The notes below the pieces were generated by a model. The model did no database searches. It saw only the letters and a program-made list of their open reading frames with translations, and had not been told where the DNA came from. Shown piece by piece: positions 12,585 through 24,850 of a stretch of DNA of 64,000 nucleotides. This DNA is from Agapanthus africanus (lineage: Eukaryota > Streptophyta > Magnoliopsida > Asparagales > Amaryllidaceae): positions 132,581,546-132,645,545 of the forward strand of contig CM057338.1 of the NCBI GenBank assembly GCA_030015575.1, written 5' to 3'. Each line of letters starts with the position of its first letter. The stretch's first letter is position 1. A program made the translations under genes and the position numbers.

Positions 12585-14565
12585 TGTCACGCCCCGCTTC
12601 CCAAAATATGAAAATTTCTGGACGTAACAAAGCCAACCATGCTACCTATGGATGGGAAAGATCCCTCCATAGTCACATTACGGCTGTCAATCAGATACCA
12701 AGAACAGTAAATAAAATCTAACTAACACATGTCTATCTGTCACAGAAGATAAAAGTTAAGAAATGTATATAACGGAAATGAATATAGATCTAATAAAGAA
12801 ATAATATCCTAATCACGTCCCTTATGGGATCACATCGGTAAATTTAAACTACAGAATTAAAATAACTAAGCAACTCTAAAACTAATCATCAAGCTCCTCA
12901 TTGCTCAGCTTGCTTGTTAAAGTACTCTTGATCTTTCTATGATAAGGTCAAAGAAACCGGGCCATGCAAAACCCAGACGTCTCACAAATATCAGTAACAA
13001 TAATAATAATAACCAAATAAAAAGTTATGATGAAACATGAGTATAAATAATCATCGCAGGTGTAAAACAATGAGTTATAGGTATGTCATGTTATTCTAAA
13101 GTCTGTACTTCTAAATTATATATTCTATAAGTCTTTAAAATTAATTAATGTAATTCTCATCGTAACTCAACAGTATATATCCCGTTCATACCCCCACGGG
13201 ACCACGCCACAATATATCCCATTCATACCCTACGGGACCACAACACAATAAATAATGGTTATTCCGATCACGTCCGAAATCACAGCAAACAATAATAATA
13301 TCCTCTTAAGTTGCGTTTCAGTTACATTCTTGATTTCCCCTTTTCTCCAGGTTTTGTGTTCAAGTCAGGTATTAATAGAATGTCTACCTAATGCCAACAT
13401 AAGAACAATCATGTACTGGTCTTGTTTAGCAAGACAAGTCGGGTCAATCAGGCTAACAGGTTAAGATTGTTGGCATAAGTAAGTATTACAGGCAATATGT
13501 ATTAACATGATAACAAAAATAGTACAGCTTTGCAGGTTACAAACATGTTAAGGATAAGATAATCATATCATATACAAGACCAAGATAATAGCATTAATAG
13601 GGATAACATATTCAATCCGATTAATAACTATAAAAGTGGTATTGATTAACCATGCACAAGAAAGTTCCGTTCAGAAATTCAGCGTTACCTTGATTGTAAT
13701 GTAGCTTAAAAATAGCAAACGTCCTCCAAAAGGGACGTGTCATATACCAAAACAAAGCTAATTCAATAAGGTTTTCATTTTTATAAGTAAAAATATCTCA
13801 GATTGTTCCTAAAAAATCATGAACGTTCAAACTTGAAAGTTTGCTGTTGGAATTTCCCTGGATAGCAGTTCATAGGTACTTTTATTTACAGTTTACGTTA
13901 TTTAAAAAATTTATTTTGCAAGTGAATATTTCACAAAGTTATAGTATTCTGAGTTAGTTTCGTAAAGAACTAAAGAACATGTGCTAATGATTTTTCTATG
14001 ATTTATAATGAATTTTATATGGTAAGGTGTACAGTAAATTTCATATCTGTTGTATCCGCTTGGCGATGACATTTCATGTGTAAATTATAATATTTTTAAA
14101 CTATATTTTGCATAACGTTATAAAATGTTGGTTATAAATTAATTAATGATATACGGATTATATAGATATAAACAGTATAAGGATAATAATAAGAAATATT
14201 ACGACGATATATATATTTATAGATATAATTATAGTATGTCACAAGTTGTAAACTTGCATACACTGTATATTATAAAACTAATTAACGTTAAATAACTGCG
14301 GTGTATAAATTATATAGATATAGTTGTATGATAATAATTATAATAGTACGACAATATATAAGTAAATTACGTAAAACATAGTCTGTAGCAAGTTGTAAAC
14401 TTATCTCGAAACAAACGTGATGAATAGAAGCAACACGACACTATACAAATTGTAACGACTCTGAAATCACTGTACAGAATTTTCTTGTTATTGTATAGAA
14501 AAGAGTATTACAGCCCGTGTAAGAGTTATAAATTAGATTTGTTTAATAAAACTAAGAAATGACTT

Positions 14566-14621
14566 GTTGCTCACTGGTAAAGCCTTTACACTGCTGTGAT
14601 GTAGCCTATATGTTCGATTCC
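14566..14621 (+). promoter_or_regulatory. tRNA-like Pol III A and B boxes in the Q LTR
   Basis: TTGCTCACTGGTAAAGC (A-box-like, ~14566) and GTTCGATTCC (B-box, ends 14621). The B box is nearly identical to the GGTTCGANTCC consensus. The homologous segment is in both W LTRs (47726-47780, 49785-49839) and both V LTRs (53057-53110, 55635-55690). No complete cloverleaf was found, so it is not a tRNA gene. Confidence 0.5.
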
Positions 14622-15005
14622 CATTAGACATAATTATTTTTTCTGATTTTTTTTTTAATTTTTTTTGGAAGCCTAAGAGTTTCACGTGCAATAAATGGAG
14701 AAATGAAAAGTTTCAGAAAAATCAATCAGGCGCAATGAGGTGTACATACACAAAAACCCACGTGGCACGAATCTCGAGGTGATTGCCTCAGATCCGACTG
14801 TCCAAAATGCCATATAGGCCGGCGCCGACGGTCAGATGAGCCCCAAATGGCTCCGTGCTTTGCGCACTTGTCCTTTCAACTCCCTTTAAATTTTTTGTAC
14901 GGTTAGATTTCCCTGCAATCAAACAGAGACTCTTCATTTCACCAATTACTATATTTTTAATGTTTTTTAATCCAAAATTTTAATTCCCAAACCCTAATTC
15001 TTCAC

Positions 15006-15013
15006 TATAAATA
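15006..15013 (+). promoter_or_regulatory. TATA box of the Q LTR
   Basis: TATAAATA in the context ACTATAAATACCACC. The same box and context occur in W (48167-48174). It presumably marks the U3/R border. Confidence 0.6.
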
Positions 15014-18000
15014 CCACCCCATGTTTTAGCCCTTCACCATTCTGAAATTCTAACAAAAATTCTCTCAAAATTTCCTAAGTGCAAGTGGAGTCAAGTGGAG
15101 TTAGCGACCAAGCTTGTTCTGTCGAAAATCGAAGTCATTTCCGGAGCTCCTGCGACGCCACGAAGCCCCCCTCTTCTTCATTATCTTTTGCTTGATAATT
15201 CTAAACAGGAAGTTCCTCTCAACTCTCTTTCTTTTCATCGAAATTCATCTCCTAATCATATATCGGTAAAGTGGAGTTATTGCCGATACCTTTATTTTTA
15301 AAACCTAAAACTCTCTTTTCCTTTATATCTCGGTCAATCTAATTTTACCACCCTACTTTTAACTTTAATTACAAATATTCAGATTCAAGTTTAACCAAAA
15401 TTCTCATGTGAAACAAACATAAACGAATTTTTTTCATTAAAATACCTTGAACTTTATTATCATCTCTTTTCGATATTGTTAAAACAATACCATTAAGAAA
15501 ACTTCATGTGGTAACGACCTATCTTATACGCACACTTTGGTTTCATTGCATGATGTGTACATATACATATAGTTGGTTCAAAAAGTAACTTTTACAATAA
15601 AATACCATATCTTTTAAAAATCGGGTTTTTTTTAAAGCGGTATTTTGTAATCCTTAGAAAATACATCTCTACAACCCTCGTTAGAAGACCCGCTAATGGA
15701 CAGTTTGGATTATCGTACATCTTTGGGATAGTAGAGCGAGATGCAGAACTCCTCACGAGGTATTCGATCTCGAAAGGAAATAAAATACGGTTTTTAAGAA
15801 ATGCGACTTTTCTAAATAAAACTAATTTTTAAAAATTATATAAAATTATAAATCCATATTTTCAATATATTATGAAACTATATTTTTCTAAAAATGAAAG
15901 ATTAGAAAATGTTAATAAAAACCCATTAAGTTACCAAAAGGGCTAGTTTTCAATAAAATACCATAAACTTTTAAAAGCTAAGTATTTATCATTAAAATAC
16001 CCCAATAATTAAAACACATGCTTATGAAAAACCTAAATGTTATAAATCACTCTTAAGATTTATTTTTAATATATATTAAAATATTTTTTATAAAACCTCC
16101 TCGAAATATACAAAACAATATTTTAAAGACTCTAGTAAATATATGTTTAAGCGGGATCAATTCTCTTGAGCCCCAAGGAGTTGGAGAAAGTGAGTGCTTG
16201 CCTATTCATGTTAGACAACTTAACGGAGTTATCAATGGCAATTGTCTTGGAAAAAAACACAAATCCTACCGTCCATGTGCAGCAGTTGCCGATTACTCTC
16301 GAACCTAAGAATTCAAGAGTTAAATCCGTTCACAAGTGTCTGACTCAATTTAAGTCCAAACTCAAACCTGAATCCAAAATCAAAAATGAACTTGAATGCT
16401 TGATCATGAACCTGAATACTTGATCATGAACCTGAATACTCGAATTCAAACATCAAACTCAAACTTGTATACTTGATTCGACTTGACCGATCCATGGTTA
16501 TAACGTGACATGAACTCGACATGACAACCTGAACATATGATTACATCCTGAACACGAACCTGAAATTTTATATCCATGGATTCGGCTAAGACCTATAATC
16601 TCAATCTATACAACACAATATGCGGAGATAAAGGGGTAGATTGGTATGGAACGTATATCATGGCACGAGAGGTCACTTTAAAAGACACCTAAATAAATTC
16701 ACGTGCCGTTGTCCCGTGGGTTATGACGAGACCTTGCACTACATGTTACCATAGTCCAAGGGGTAAGGCGGACTCCTCTCATATACATGAATACATTCTT
16801 TATCAAACTACAAATAACCATGTTAGAATAACTATCCTATACCTGTGAACGATCATATACAACTTTACCTGTTTATTTCACATTACATACTATCTTCTAT
16901 TTCTTCATTTAGGACTTACCGAGCGCTAGTTCGCTGAAAACCTTCTTTTCTGTTTCTTTCTTTGGAATGTTCATCAGGAGGACAGGACTCTGAGAAGATA
17001 GAGCCGAGCCAGGAGAACTTGGACCAACTTACTGCACAGCCAGATTACTAGCCCTTCCAGCCTGCACTTACTTTCTGTATGCTATTATTTAGGCATTGCT
17101 TTGTTATTGTATCTGTTATTTTCAAACAGTTGTATTTAAAGTTGAATGTAAATAAAGTTGCTATTTCATTTTATTACTCTTGTCATTCTTGTTCATTGAT
17201 ATATTGCTTAATTACGCTTAACGTATTTATTTCATAATTGCGAGATTACCACGTCACCGTTTTCGTTTACTGTGAAGCTGGGCGTGACATCAACACCAAG
17301 TTTTGATGGCTTGGTTAATCTTCTAGGATGCGGCTGGAGTTACGTCGGTGAGAATAGGTGTGGACTTGAAGAACGAAGAAGGAGAATATATAAATTGATG
17401 AGAGAGAGATTTAGTTAGAGAAAAGAGAGAGACAAAGAAAGAGAGATTTTGTGTTTAAAATAAAAATATAAAGTATAGTTTAAATTAGGTTATAAATATA
17501 TATTAGTTTTAATATATATAGATAATATCAAGCTGCAATCAATCTCCACTAAAATCCCATCAAAAATATATTTTGGAAAATAATTTACATACGTAAACTT
17601 CTCAACCATAATACAAGAATATATTTTAAATAACTCATACCGCTAATTTAAGATTTAAAAGGATTCTACAAATATATCTAGATTTAGTAAATATTTGATA
17701 TTAGATATCTTGAGATTTAAACGTAAAATATAAAAGCAAAATAAGATATGGGATAGCAACCATATGATGACATTTAACAAAATATAATTTATCCTTAACT
17801 TGTGGCTACTAAAAGATATATAATGATCTAGACATATGATATATAAAGATCTAAAATTATAATGTAGATATTATACTTGATTCACATTGATACACTTTAC
17901 TGGTAAATCTCAAATACAATCTTGCACCATATTGGGTTCTAAACTTGCGGGTCGGGTTAAATAACTACTACTACTATTCGAATCACTCGCGACCCAAAAG

Positions 18001-18073
18001 AATAAAATAGAAGAAATATAAAGCAAGTGTTAAAATACCAATTAATGTCGTATAATCGTACTAGGGTGTTACA

Positions 18074-18495
18074 TGCGCATCTCACGTGATATCCACGTGA
18101 GCATCGAGGAAACAACCCACGTGAAAGACATATGAGTACTCAAAAGACAACATCTCACGTGAAGATCACGTGAGTATTTGAAGACATTGGCCCACGTGAA
18201 GAGCACATGAGAACTAAGAAGACATGCAAGTGCACTTCTCACATGATATCACGTGAGCACCTAAGCGAGTGCACACTTCACGTGCAAATCACGTGAGCGA
18301 TCAAAGAAAACATCCAAGTGCGCATGAGTGCTTAGCACTACTCACGTAAGGATCACGTGAGCGCACATGAAGATGACTGCCTCATATGAAAAGCACGTGA
18401 GCACACATGAAGGCGGTACTTCACGTGATGTCTATGTAAGCACCTGAGACGCTCGGCATCTCACATGAAATACACATGAGCGCTGCACGTTGAGT
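18074..18495. repeat. X array 2: about ten G-box pairs, 38-64-bp units
   Basis: Each unit holds a form of CACGTGNNNNNCACGTGAG. Examples: CACGTGATATCCACGTGAG at 18083, CACGTGAAGATCACGTGAG near 18155, CACGTGCAAATCACGTGAG near 18279. The two CACGTG motifs start 11 bp apart in intact copies. CACGTG is the plant G-box bound by bZIP and bHLH factors. Spacer sequence between pairs varies much more than the pairs. Confidence 0.8.
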
Positions 18496-18824
18496 GCCTA
18501 GCACTGTAAAAGCCCAATCTTTAGCCCAAATTGGCTAAGTTTGTGAAGTTTTAAACTTCTTTGAGCCCATATGCTCACTTGATTGAGTTAACCGAAATCT
18601 CAAATTAGATTAATGATTCTTAATCACTTATTTATAGTTGATCTTAATCTAAAACTAGATTAATGGTCTTTAAACATGTTTAAGTCGATTTTAATCTAAA
18701 ACAAGATTAATGATCCTTAAACCCCTAAACTTATGGATCTCATTTATATGAGATCTACATCCTAAGTTCAAAACCCTAAATCTAATGTACAGATTTAGAC
18801 TAATCCGCGCCCTACGGGCATGAC
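18496..18824 (-). other. X segment homologous to the XL leader part
   Basis: No coding potential. Read on the minus strand it matches XL ~38645-38900 (e.g. GCCCGTAGGG near 18811, and repeated AGATTAAGATCAACTTA-like lines). It ends with ATGAC (18820-18824), the left TSD of C2. Confidence 0.7.
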
Positions 18825-21047
18825 TGTAGGGTTCCTAGGCACTCTAGTGAAGTCTCACAAGTGATCAAACATGCACAAATCAAATTTTACGGGTGCATAC
18901 AAATCCGACTACGGATCGTTTACTAGATATTAAGGCGAAAACAAAAACTAGTTAACAATTTTAACTAAGGGAATGGATATACAACCTTTGTAGATCCGGT
19001 CCACTACCTCCACGGCTCCGCAATGATGTCCCCTCGCTGTCCAAAAAGAATCCGGACTCCAACGTCGGCTTCGTCGAAGAATGGGCGGGCTTGATCATCG
19101 GTTCGATGCCGAAGATGATCTACGTCGAGGCATCGCTAGAACAAGCTCCAACTTCACCAAGTCGGAAAAACTTGTGAAGGAAACACCCTATACTACTTGG
19201 CAAGAGGTAGAGGATGAAGAAATAGGAAGTGGGTAAACTTTAGTTTTGGATTTCTCACTAGACTTCATGACTTTCCATTGAAGTAGCAAGCTTTCTTCAA
19301 TGTTGAAGAAGATGAAGAAGAAGAAGAAGATATGATAACTTCCAATTAAAATAGAAAAGAAAATACAATACTTATTATCTCTTCAACCATGGTTTAGTGT
19401 AGAGACTTAACTTAGGTTAGATAAGTGGTTAGGGTTAGAGAAGAGACAAGAATGGTGGACTTAGTCAAGGTTCAAGAAGTTTCAACTAAAAACAAAATAA
19501 GTCCACCATTCATCTTTCTCTTTATCTTTTCTAAATGAAATAAATAAAAAGATAAATGAATAATCAAATGAAAAGATACCCTAACCACTAACTAACCATG
19601 GTTTAATACTTTACACAAAACCAAACAAGAATGCATCATCAAACATGATACAATCATGTGCACAAAGAAATATATCACATATACAACTTGCACAATTCAA
19701 GTGAGAAAATCCTTTTAAAGTGAACCAATACTAGTTAATGCAAAGTAATATATCAAATATATAATTATACATTAAATCATTAAATCAACACTTGATTTAA
19801 TGATCCGGTCATGTCGCATATAACCGGCCAGTATCCTATGTATCGGCTTATCGAATCAATCCTTGATTCGATAACTAGGTTATATCGCATATAACCAATC
19901 GATACATAGATCGCGAGAATGGAATACGGTATCACATACACGCATTATTCTCGGTCTCGCACATATCTCATATGCGCTCCTATTTCGTTTCGCTTGAGCC
20001 AGGAAACCTCTGTGTAGGACTCTAAAGACTCGTCAATACGCCGGCAGCAGATGATGATCATATCAAACACCCACAAGCCGCAAGCGGTCTGCTAAACGTA
20101 ACGGCCACCCGGGTATTGAGCGATCAGAAGATCGACGAGCAAGCCCGCTCACACTCCTGCGAATCCGACCAGTAACACTACCGTACGGTCCGGTCTGTTC
20201 GTCTGATATGTCGCATATCTCGCCTAGGGGTGGTAAACGTCAGACCCCAATAGCTCGATAAGTCATGCCGACGTAGGGTCAATAACATTCGTGAAACTAC
20301 CGATAACTCTTACCAGTATATCACTGCAACCCTGGCCAGGGATTTCCTGTTATGGCCAGTCGAGCATAGCACAACATCAACCCCCAATACCGGGAGAGAC
20401 GAATCCCCTCCTATCGCTCATTGCCTCCATGTGAATCGGGACTGTACCCAAAAACCACCTGTTTGCACAACTCAGTAGAGCCGTGGTAAGGTGGAAATCA
20501 AAGCACAGTGGGAGACACACAAGACTCTATGACGATCTCGGGTCAACAGACTAAGCTGTACCAGTGTCACCAGAGAACTGCCATCTGACGTGAGGTATAA
20601 TACCATCTGGGAGTTCTCGGCGAGTCCGTTCAGTGTACCCAGTCTCCACTGAGCACCCGCATACCATCTCCGATGTCAAACACCAATGGATATGGGATCA
20701 TCCATCGCCCATCGCATGGGTCGAGAAGATATGCGCTAGTCTACTCTGGAATATCGATACCCCGTCTCGATATTCCCTCGACTAGGAACATTTCAAGGAT
20801 GTACTCATGGACTATCCAGGCCCCACTAGTATGATCTGCATCACAGTCCTGGAAGTCGAGTACACATCCTAAGGGCTTTATCAACATGTAATCAGAGAGA
20901 CAGAAAGTATACATGTTAAGATAAAGTGCAACCAGATAGCGTACTATCATGTCGAGCAAGAAAGTCCTACCTATATATGTCCCAGCATCCACTACAATAT
21001 ACATCCAATGTACAGTAATGGCCTCTAGGGCATACATATAACTAACA
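18825..21047 (-). repeat. C2 3' LTR
   Basis: + strand TGTAGGGTTCCTAGG to ATATAACTAACA, 2,223 bp. Contains a GAAGAAGAAG run (~19310-19330), the short inverted repeat ACTTGATTTAATGATCCGG (~19790) and repeated ATCGCATATAACC motifs (19812-19895). No coding region. Nearly identical to the C2 5' LTR. Confidence 0.93.
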
Positions 21048-21063
21048 ATCTCCCACTTGCACT
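21048..21063 (-). other. C2 polypurine tract
   Basis: + strand ATCTCCCACTTGCAC; on the minus strand GTGCAAGTGGGAGAT, the standard plant copia PPT. It primes plus-strand DNA synthesis next to the 3' LTR. Confidence 0.9.
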
Positions 21064-23883
21064 AGGGCCATCTGTAGCAGTGGTTGCAGTATCACATACT
21101 CAACCATCCCATAAAAGTCTCTCTTTGGGAAAAGGCCTTCGTGAGTGGATCCGCCGTGTTGTCCTCTGAGTCTACTCTCCTAACCTCGATCACCCTGGAG
21201 ATTAACTATCTCCATGATCAGGTGATGCTGCCTCAGAATATGTCTAGGTCACTGATGGGACCAGGGTTCCAGGGTCGAAGCCACGCTTCCATTGTCATAC
21301 AATGGCAGGAACCTAGTTCATCTTATGAACCAATATACACCCAAACTTTCTCTTTGGTAGTATCTTTAATAGCGATGTTACCAGCCTTTATCGTCTAGTT
21401 TTCCACGGTATCGAGCTTGGAACTCTTCCAACATACCGTCCCTTTACTGAGGGTAAAGACAGTGCCTGTGACTGATATTCAGTCGTCTTTATCACCCTGG
21501 AACACTTCCAGTGATTCTCCCCAGGATCGATTGATACCATCTCACTACATCTAGTGAGAATCCTAACATCCAATTACATCTATCTCATAGATGAAAACTC
21601 AGGATTTAGGAGGTATCACTTTGATCCTATTTGGGGAATCCTAGTGATAATAGGAGATTGACCGATCGTAGTATAGGAAACTCTTTTCCTATCAAGAGTA
21701 CGTTGTCTACGTACAATACGAAGATGACCACCTTACTCTCTACTACCCTTTTGTATATACAAGGTTCGTCTACCATTTTGATGAAGTCAAACACTTTGAC
21801 TATCACATCAAAACAGACGTTCCAACTCCGCGATGCCTGCTTCATTATGTAAAGCAACTTGCACACGTTTCCGCTGCTCCCTCTGTTTACGAAGACCTCT
21901 GGCTGTGTTCTTATAGACGTTCTCTTCTAAATCAGTATTTAGAAAAGCAGTCAGGGCACCCAACCACCAGATATCGCAGTCATGGTATGTAGCCATGGCA
22001 AGTAGGATCTGGATAGACTTAAGCATAGCTACTGGAAAAAGGTTTCATCATTATCCATGCCTGGTCGATGACGAAAACCTTTAACAAGTCTAGCTTTGAA
22101 AGTCTCAACTTTTCCATGTACACCAAGTAATCTTCTCAAGATATACTTGCTCCTGATGGGGATTTAACCCTTCAGATGTAGCAACCAAAGTCCATACTTT
22201 GCTGGTGTACATGGATTCCATCTCAGATCGCTAAGCATCCAGCCATTCTTACAGAGTCCCTACTCTCGATGGCCTGCTCGAAACTAGTTGGGTCATCATC
22301 TCATGATGCAATCCTTGCTCCCACTGTCATCGAGAAACCGAGCTATCTCTCAGGCGGATAAGGAACCCTACTAGATCGGCGGAGAGGCTGAGGTTTGTCG
22401 GGAACTATAGAATCTTATGGTTCTGTCAAGTCATTAACTGCAGTTTTGTATAGCTGGAACCTTTCCAGTTCTACAGAACTGATCCTGTCTCGATCTTGTC
22501 CGGATTTTGCTTTTGACATAGGCCGGACAACCCCAAATCTTAACTAACTTAAGATATGGGCTCTTCCCTTTCCATATCACATATGAAGTGGTAGGCAATG
22601 ATTTGATTCGAACCCTATTCAATAGGTATGCAGCTTCTCAAGCGCATAATACCCAAAAGGAAACAGGTAACTCAGTAGTACTCATCATAGAGCACACCTT
22701 ATCATATAAGGTGTGATTGCCCCGCCCCGATATACCATCGTGCTATGGTGTATACGAAGGAGTAATGCTGAGAGAGAATCTCATTCTCCTTTAGAATAGT
22801 CCAGGAATTCTATGCACAAGTATTCTCCTCCCTGATCTCATCATAGGACATAATACTTATACCCGTATTATGGTTCTCTACTTCTAAATTATATTCTGTG
22901 AATACCTCAAAAGGTTCGGACTTATGTTTCAACAGGAACATATGACTGAATCTTGAGAGATTATCAGAGAATATAATGAAGTATGAAGAACCAGTCCTGG
23001 CATGTGTAGATAGGAGACTTTACATACATCATCATGTATCAGTCCTAAGAGTTTACTAACTCTTTCTCTGTTTCTAATAAACAGAGCTATGGTCATCTTA
23101 TCTTTGTGACATGACTGGCAAGTTTCATAAGATGTAAATTCAAACTGATTTAAATATGCATCTAAAATGTAACTTGAGCCAGTCGGGTCGCATTGATATG
23201 ACCTAGTCTGCAATGCCTCAAGAATGATTCGTTCATTTCTGAACTCTTCCTCTTGTGTGTGTTCTGTATACGAGGAACTGTAGTTTGATTTAGAACGTCA
23301 ATGCTTTTAGATAACGTGCCTGAACCGATCAACTTTTGATATAGGAAATGTTCAAAACATTATCCATCAATACAAAATTATATCCTTTCTTTACTAATAA
23401 AGAGACTGATTTGATTTTGTATATCAGGTTCGGTATCTAATAGCATTTGTTCAGAATCAATGTATTCGTAATACAGGGTGACAGTGACCAACAGACTTGG
23501 CTGCAACACTTGCCCCGGTTTCTGTCTCATGAAACTTATCACCCGTTCTCAGTTTTTCTACCTTTTTGTAGCCCTATGTAACAGATTACATATCTGGGAT
23601 CCTGATCCGGTATCATATACCCAGGATGCAGAGGATACTGAGAAACAGTTCTTTGTAATGAACACACCCGAAGAAGATGCATCATATGCACTATCTTCGT
23701 TTGGGCGGCATAGGAATTCTGGTATTCCCCTATTTCCTGCTCTGTCTTATAACAATTATAAGTTGAAGCGGGACCAACGTTCCCCAGCTCAGTATAACAA
23801 GCGGGTTCGGTCAATACATCCATTTTATTATCTTGATTAAGGCGTGATATGGTCGCTACCAGGAGAGAGAGAGAAGAAAACAC
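21064..23883 (-). pseudogene. C2 copia pol (RNase H, RT, IN, PR, zinc knuckle), decayed
   Basis: Order on the minus strand from 23883: zinc knuckle and protease (23883-23539), pre-integrase and integrase (23220-22434), linker (22330-22150), RT (22100-21620), RNase H (21600-21064). Several key sites are gone compared with C1. The CX2CX4HX4C knuckle reads YNCYKTEQEIGEY, and protease DTGSG reads DQDPR. The RT motif MDVKTAFLNG reads LGALTAFLNT, and YVDD reads YVDN. RNase H is broken by frameshifts and stops. Recognisable residues include QASRSWN and DEPCIYK (RT) and NRVRIKSLPT (integrase). No functional product is expected. Confidence 0.88.
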
Positions 23884-24291
23884 TCTGCGTGCGCTCTTGC
23901 AAGATCAGATTGGTTATATATTTTATCTAATCAGGATGGCTCCCACTGTTTTTATCAAATCTTCCTTCAAACCTTAAAAGGAAAGACTAGCCGGGATTAA
24001 TTACACTCTACAAGTTCGCCAATCTTTCAGCCAGGCCAGTGTCGGTACTTTGAGGGAGGTTCCCAGTGCTTTCGCACGGACCTAATTACTGTAAACCTCG
24101 TTTTCCCAGAGGCGTAACCCCGTTGACACCTTTCTAGACACCTACTTGATCGGCTAATTGTAAAGTGCAAAACTCTCCCAGGAGTAACAATTACTCGCAG
24201 TGGGTATCGGGATCCGACTATCATATAGAAGGTATGCAATCTCATTGCAAGTTCCAACACTTGAAACTCCCGATAAAGGTTTTTACCCCTA

Positions 24292-24503
24292 GCACTTATG
24301 ACCTTAACTATGGTCAACAAATCATAAGTACTAGTCAAGTTCTACCCGTCATTTCGTGATTAATTAGACCCACCCACATGACCCTTAACTAAGGTCAACA
24401 AAGTCACGCGACTGTCCTAACTAATCGCATCATATGCGGTGTAGGAAGACATCACTTAGCTACCGTACACTGTGCCTTGACTATGGTCAACAAACACAGC
24501 ACG
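24292..24503 (-). repeat. Three tandem stem-loops with a conserved loop core
   Basis: Units at 24292-24331, 24374-24412 and 24464-24503 share the core CTTAACTATGGTCAACAAA (second unit CTAAGG, third TTGACTATGG). Outside the core each unit has its own complementary arms: GCACTTATGA/TCATAAGTAC, CATGAC/GTCACG (imperfect) and CTGTG/CACAG. Confidence 0.6.
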
Positions 24504-24640
24504 AATACTAAGTACTCTACTTCCTAAAATGACGGAGGGTTGCGAATGGTTTTTGTGAAAACCTTTAACGCTTTGAACTTGATCTCGTTGCGGAATCAAA
24601 TGGTTTTTAAATGGAATGTTTTCGAGGCTTTTCTAGTTTT

Positions 24641-24850
24641 GCTAAAGGGGTCACTCCCGGTGAAGGGATCGTCGGCCCTTTCCTCGTCGAATGAGGTGCG
24701 GGATATATCATATATATCACTGTGCAAAGCGAAAACTATAGAAGCGATCAAAGACAAACCGAGTGTGTAGCATCTGCCAGTTACTGCTAAAGGAGTCACT
24801 CCCGGTAAAGGGATCTCGGTCCTTTCCTCATCGAATAAGGTGCTGGATGT
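24641..24850 (-). repeat. Duplicated leader block, period ~145 bp
   Basis: Both copies contain GTCACTCCCGGTRAAGGGAT, then CCTTTCCTC and a TCGAATRAGGTGC stretch (24641-24705 and 24786-24850). Each can fold into small hairpins (AAGGG/CCCTT and CCTC/GAGG; in the second copy the last one becomes a U-G pair in the minus-strand RNA). Confidence 0.65.

Larger units (their letters stand above)
14451..17289 (+). mobile_element. Q: full-length solo LTR of the V/W family
   Basis: Starts TGTAACGACTCTG, ends CTGGGCGTGACA, 2,839 bp. It aligns with V LTR2, including the block with AGAGCGAGATGCAGA (Q ~15735; V ~56790) that is deleted in V LTR1 and in W. It therefore represents the full LTR length of this family. 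It carries a tRNA-like A/B box (14566-14621), a TATA box (15006) and the LTR hairpin (16913-16938). Flanks CAAAT and TCAAC do not form a clear TSD. A short open frame at 16166-16423 is not conserved in V and I do not call it a gene. Confidence 0.8.
12585..18073 (-). mobile_element. Y: solo LTR of the U (chromovirus) family in X, hosting Q
   Basis: In + orientation it starts TGTCACGCCCCGCTTCCC and ends AGGGTGTTACA, i.e. the reverse of a TGTAACACCC...GGGGCGTGACA LTR. Without Q it is about 2.65 kb. Segment 13630-14150 is the reverse complement of U at about 59000-59570, and 12961-12990 matches U near 60545. A-rich degenerate repeats of about 150 bp (14150-14450) correspond to the U repeats at 58560-59010. 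Flanks AACCT and TGCGC do not match, so a deletion at one edge is likely. No coding region. Confidence 0.78.

Noticed and set aside
16166-16423. 85-codon frame in Q
   Set aside because: The homologous V segments (~54080 and ~57230) do not keep the frame.
18074-18495. Possible CRISPR-like array
   Set aside because: Repeats are degenerate, spacing varies, and the context is a plant LTR.
23478-23840. 120-codon + strand frame
   Set aside because: Antisense to the copia protease and zinc-knuckle region of C2, and not seen opposite the same region of C1.
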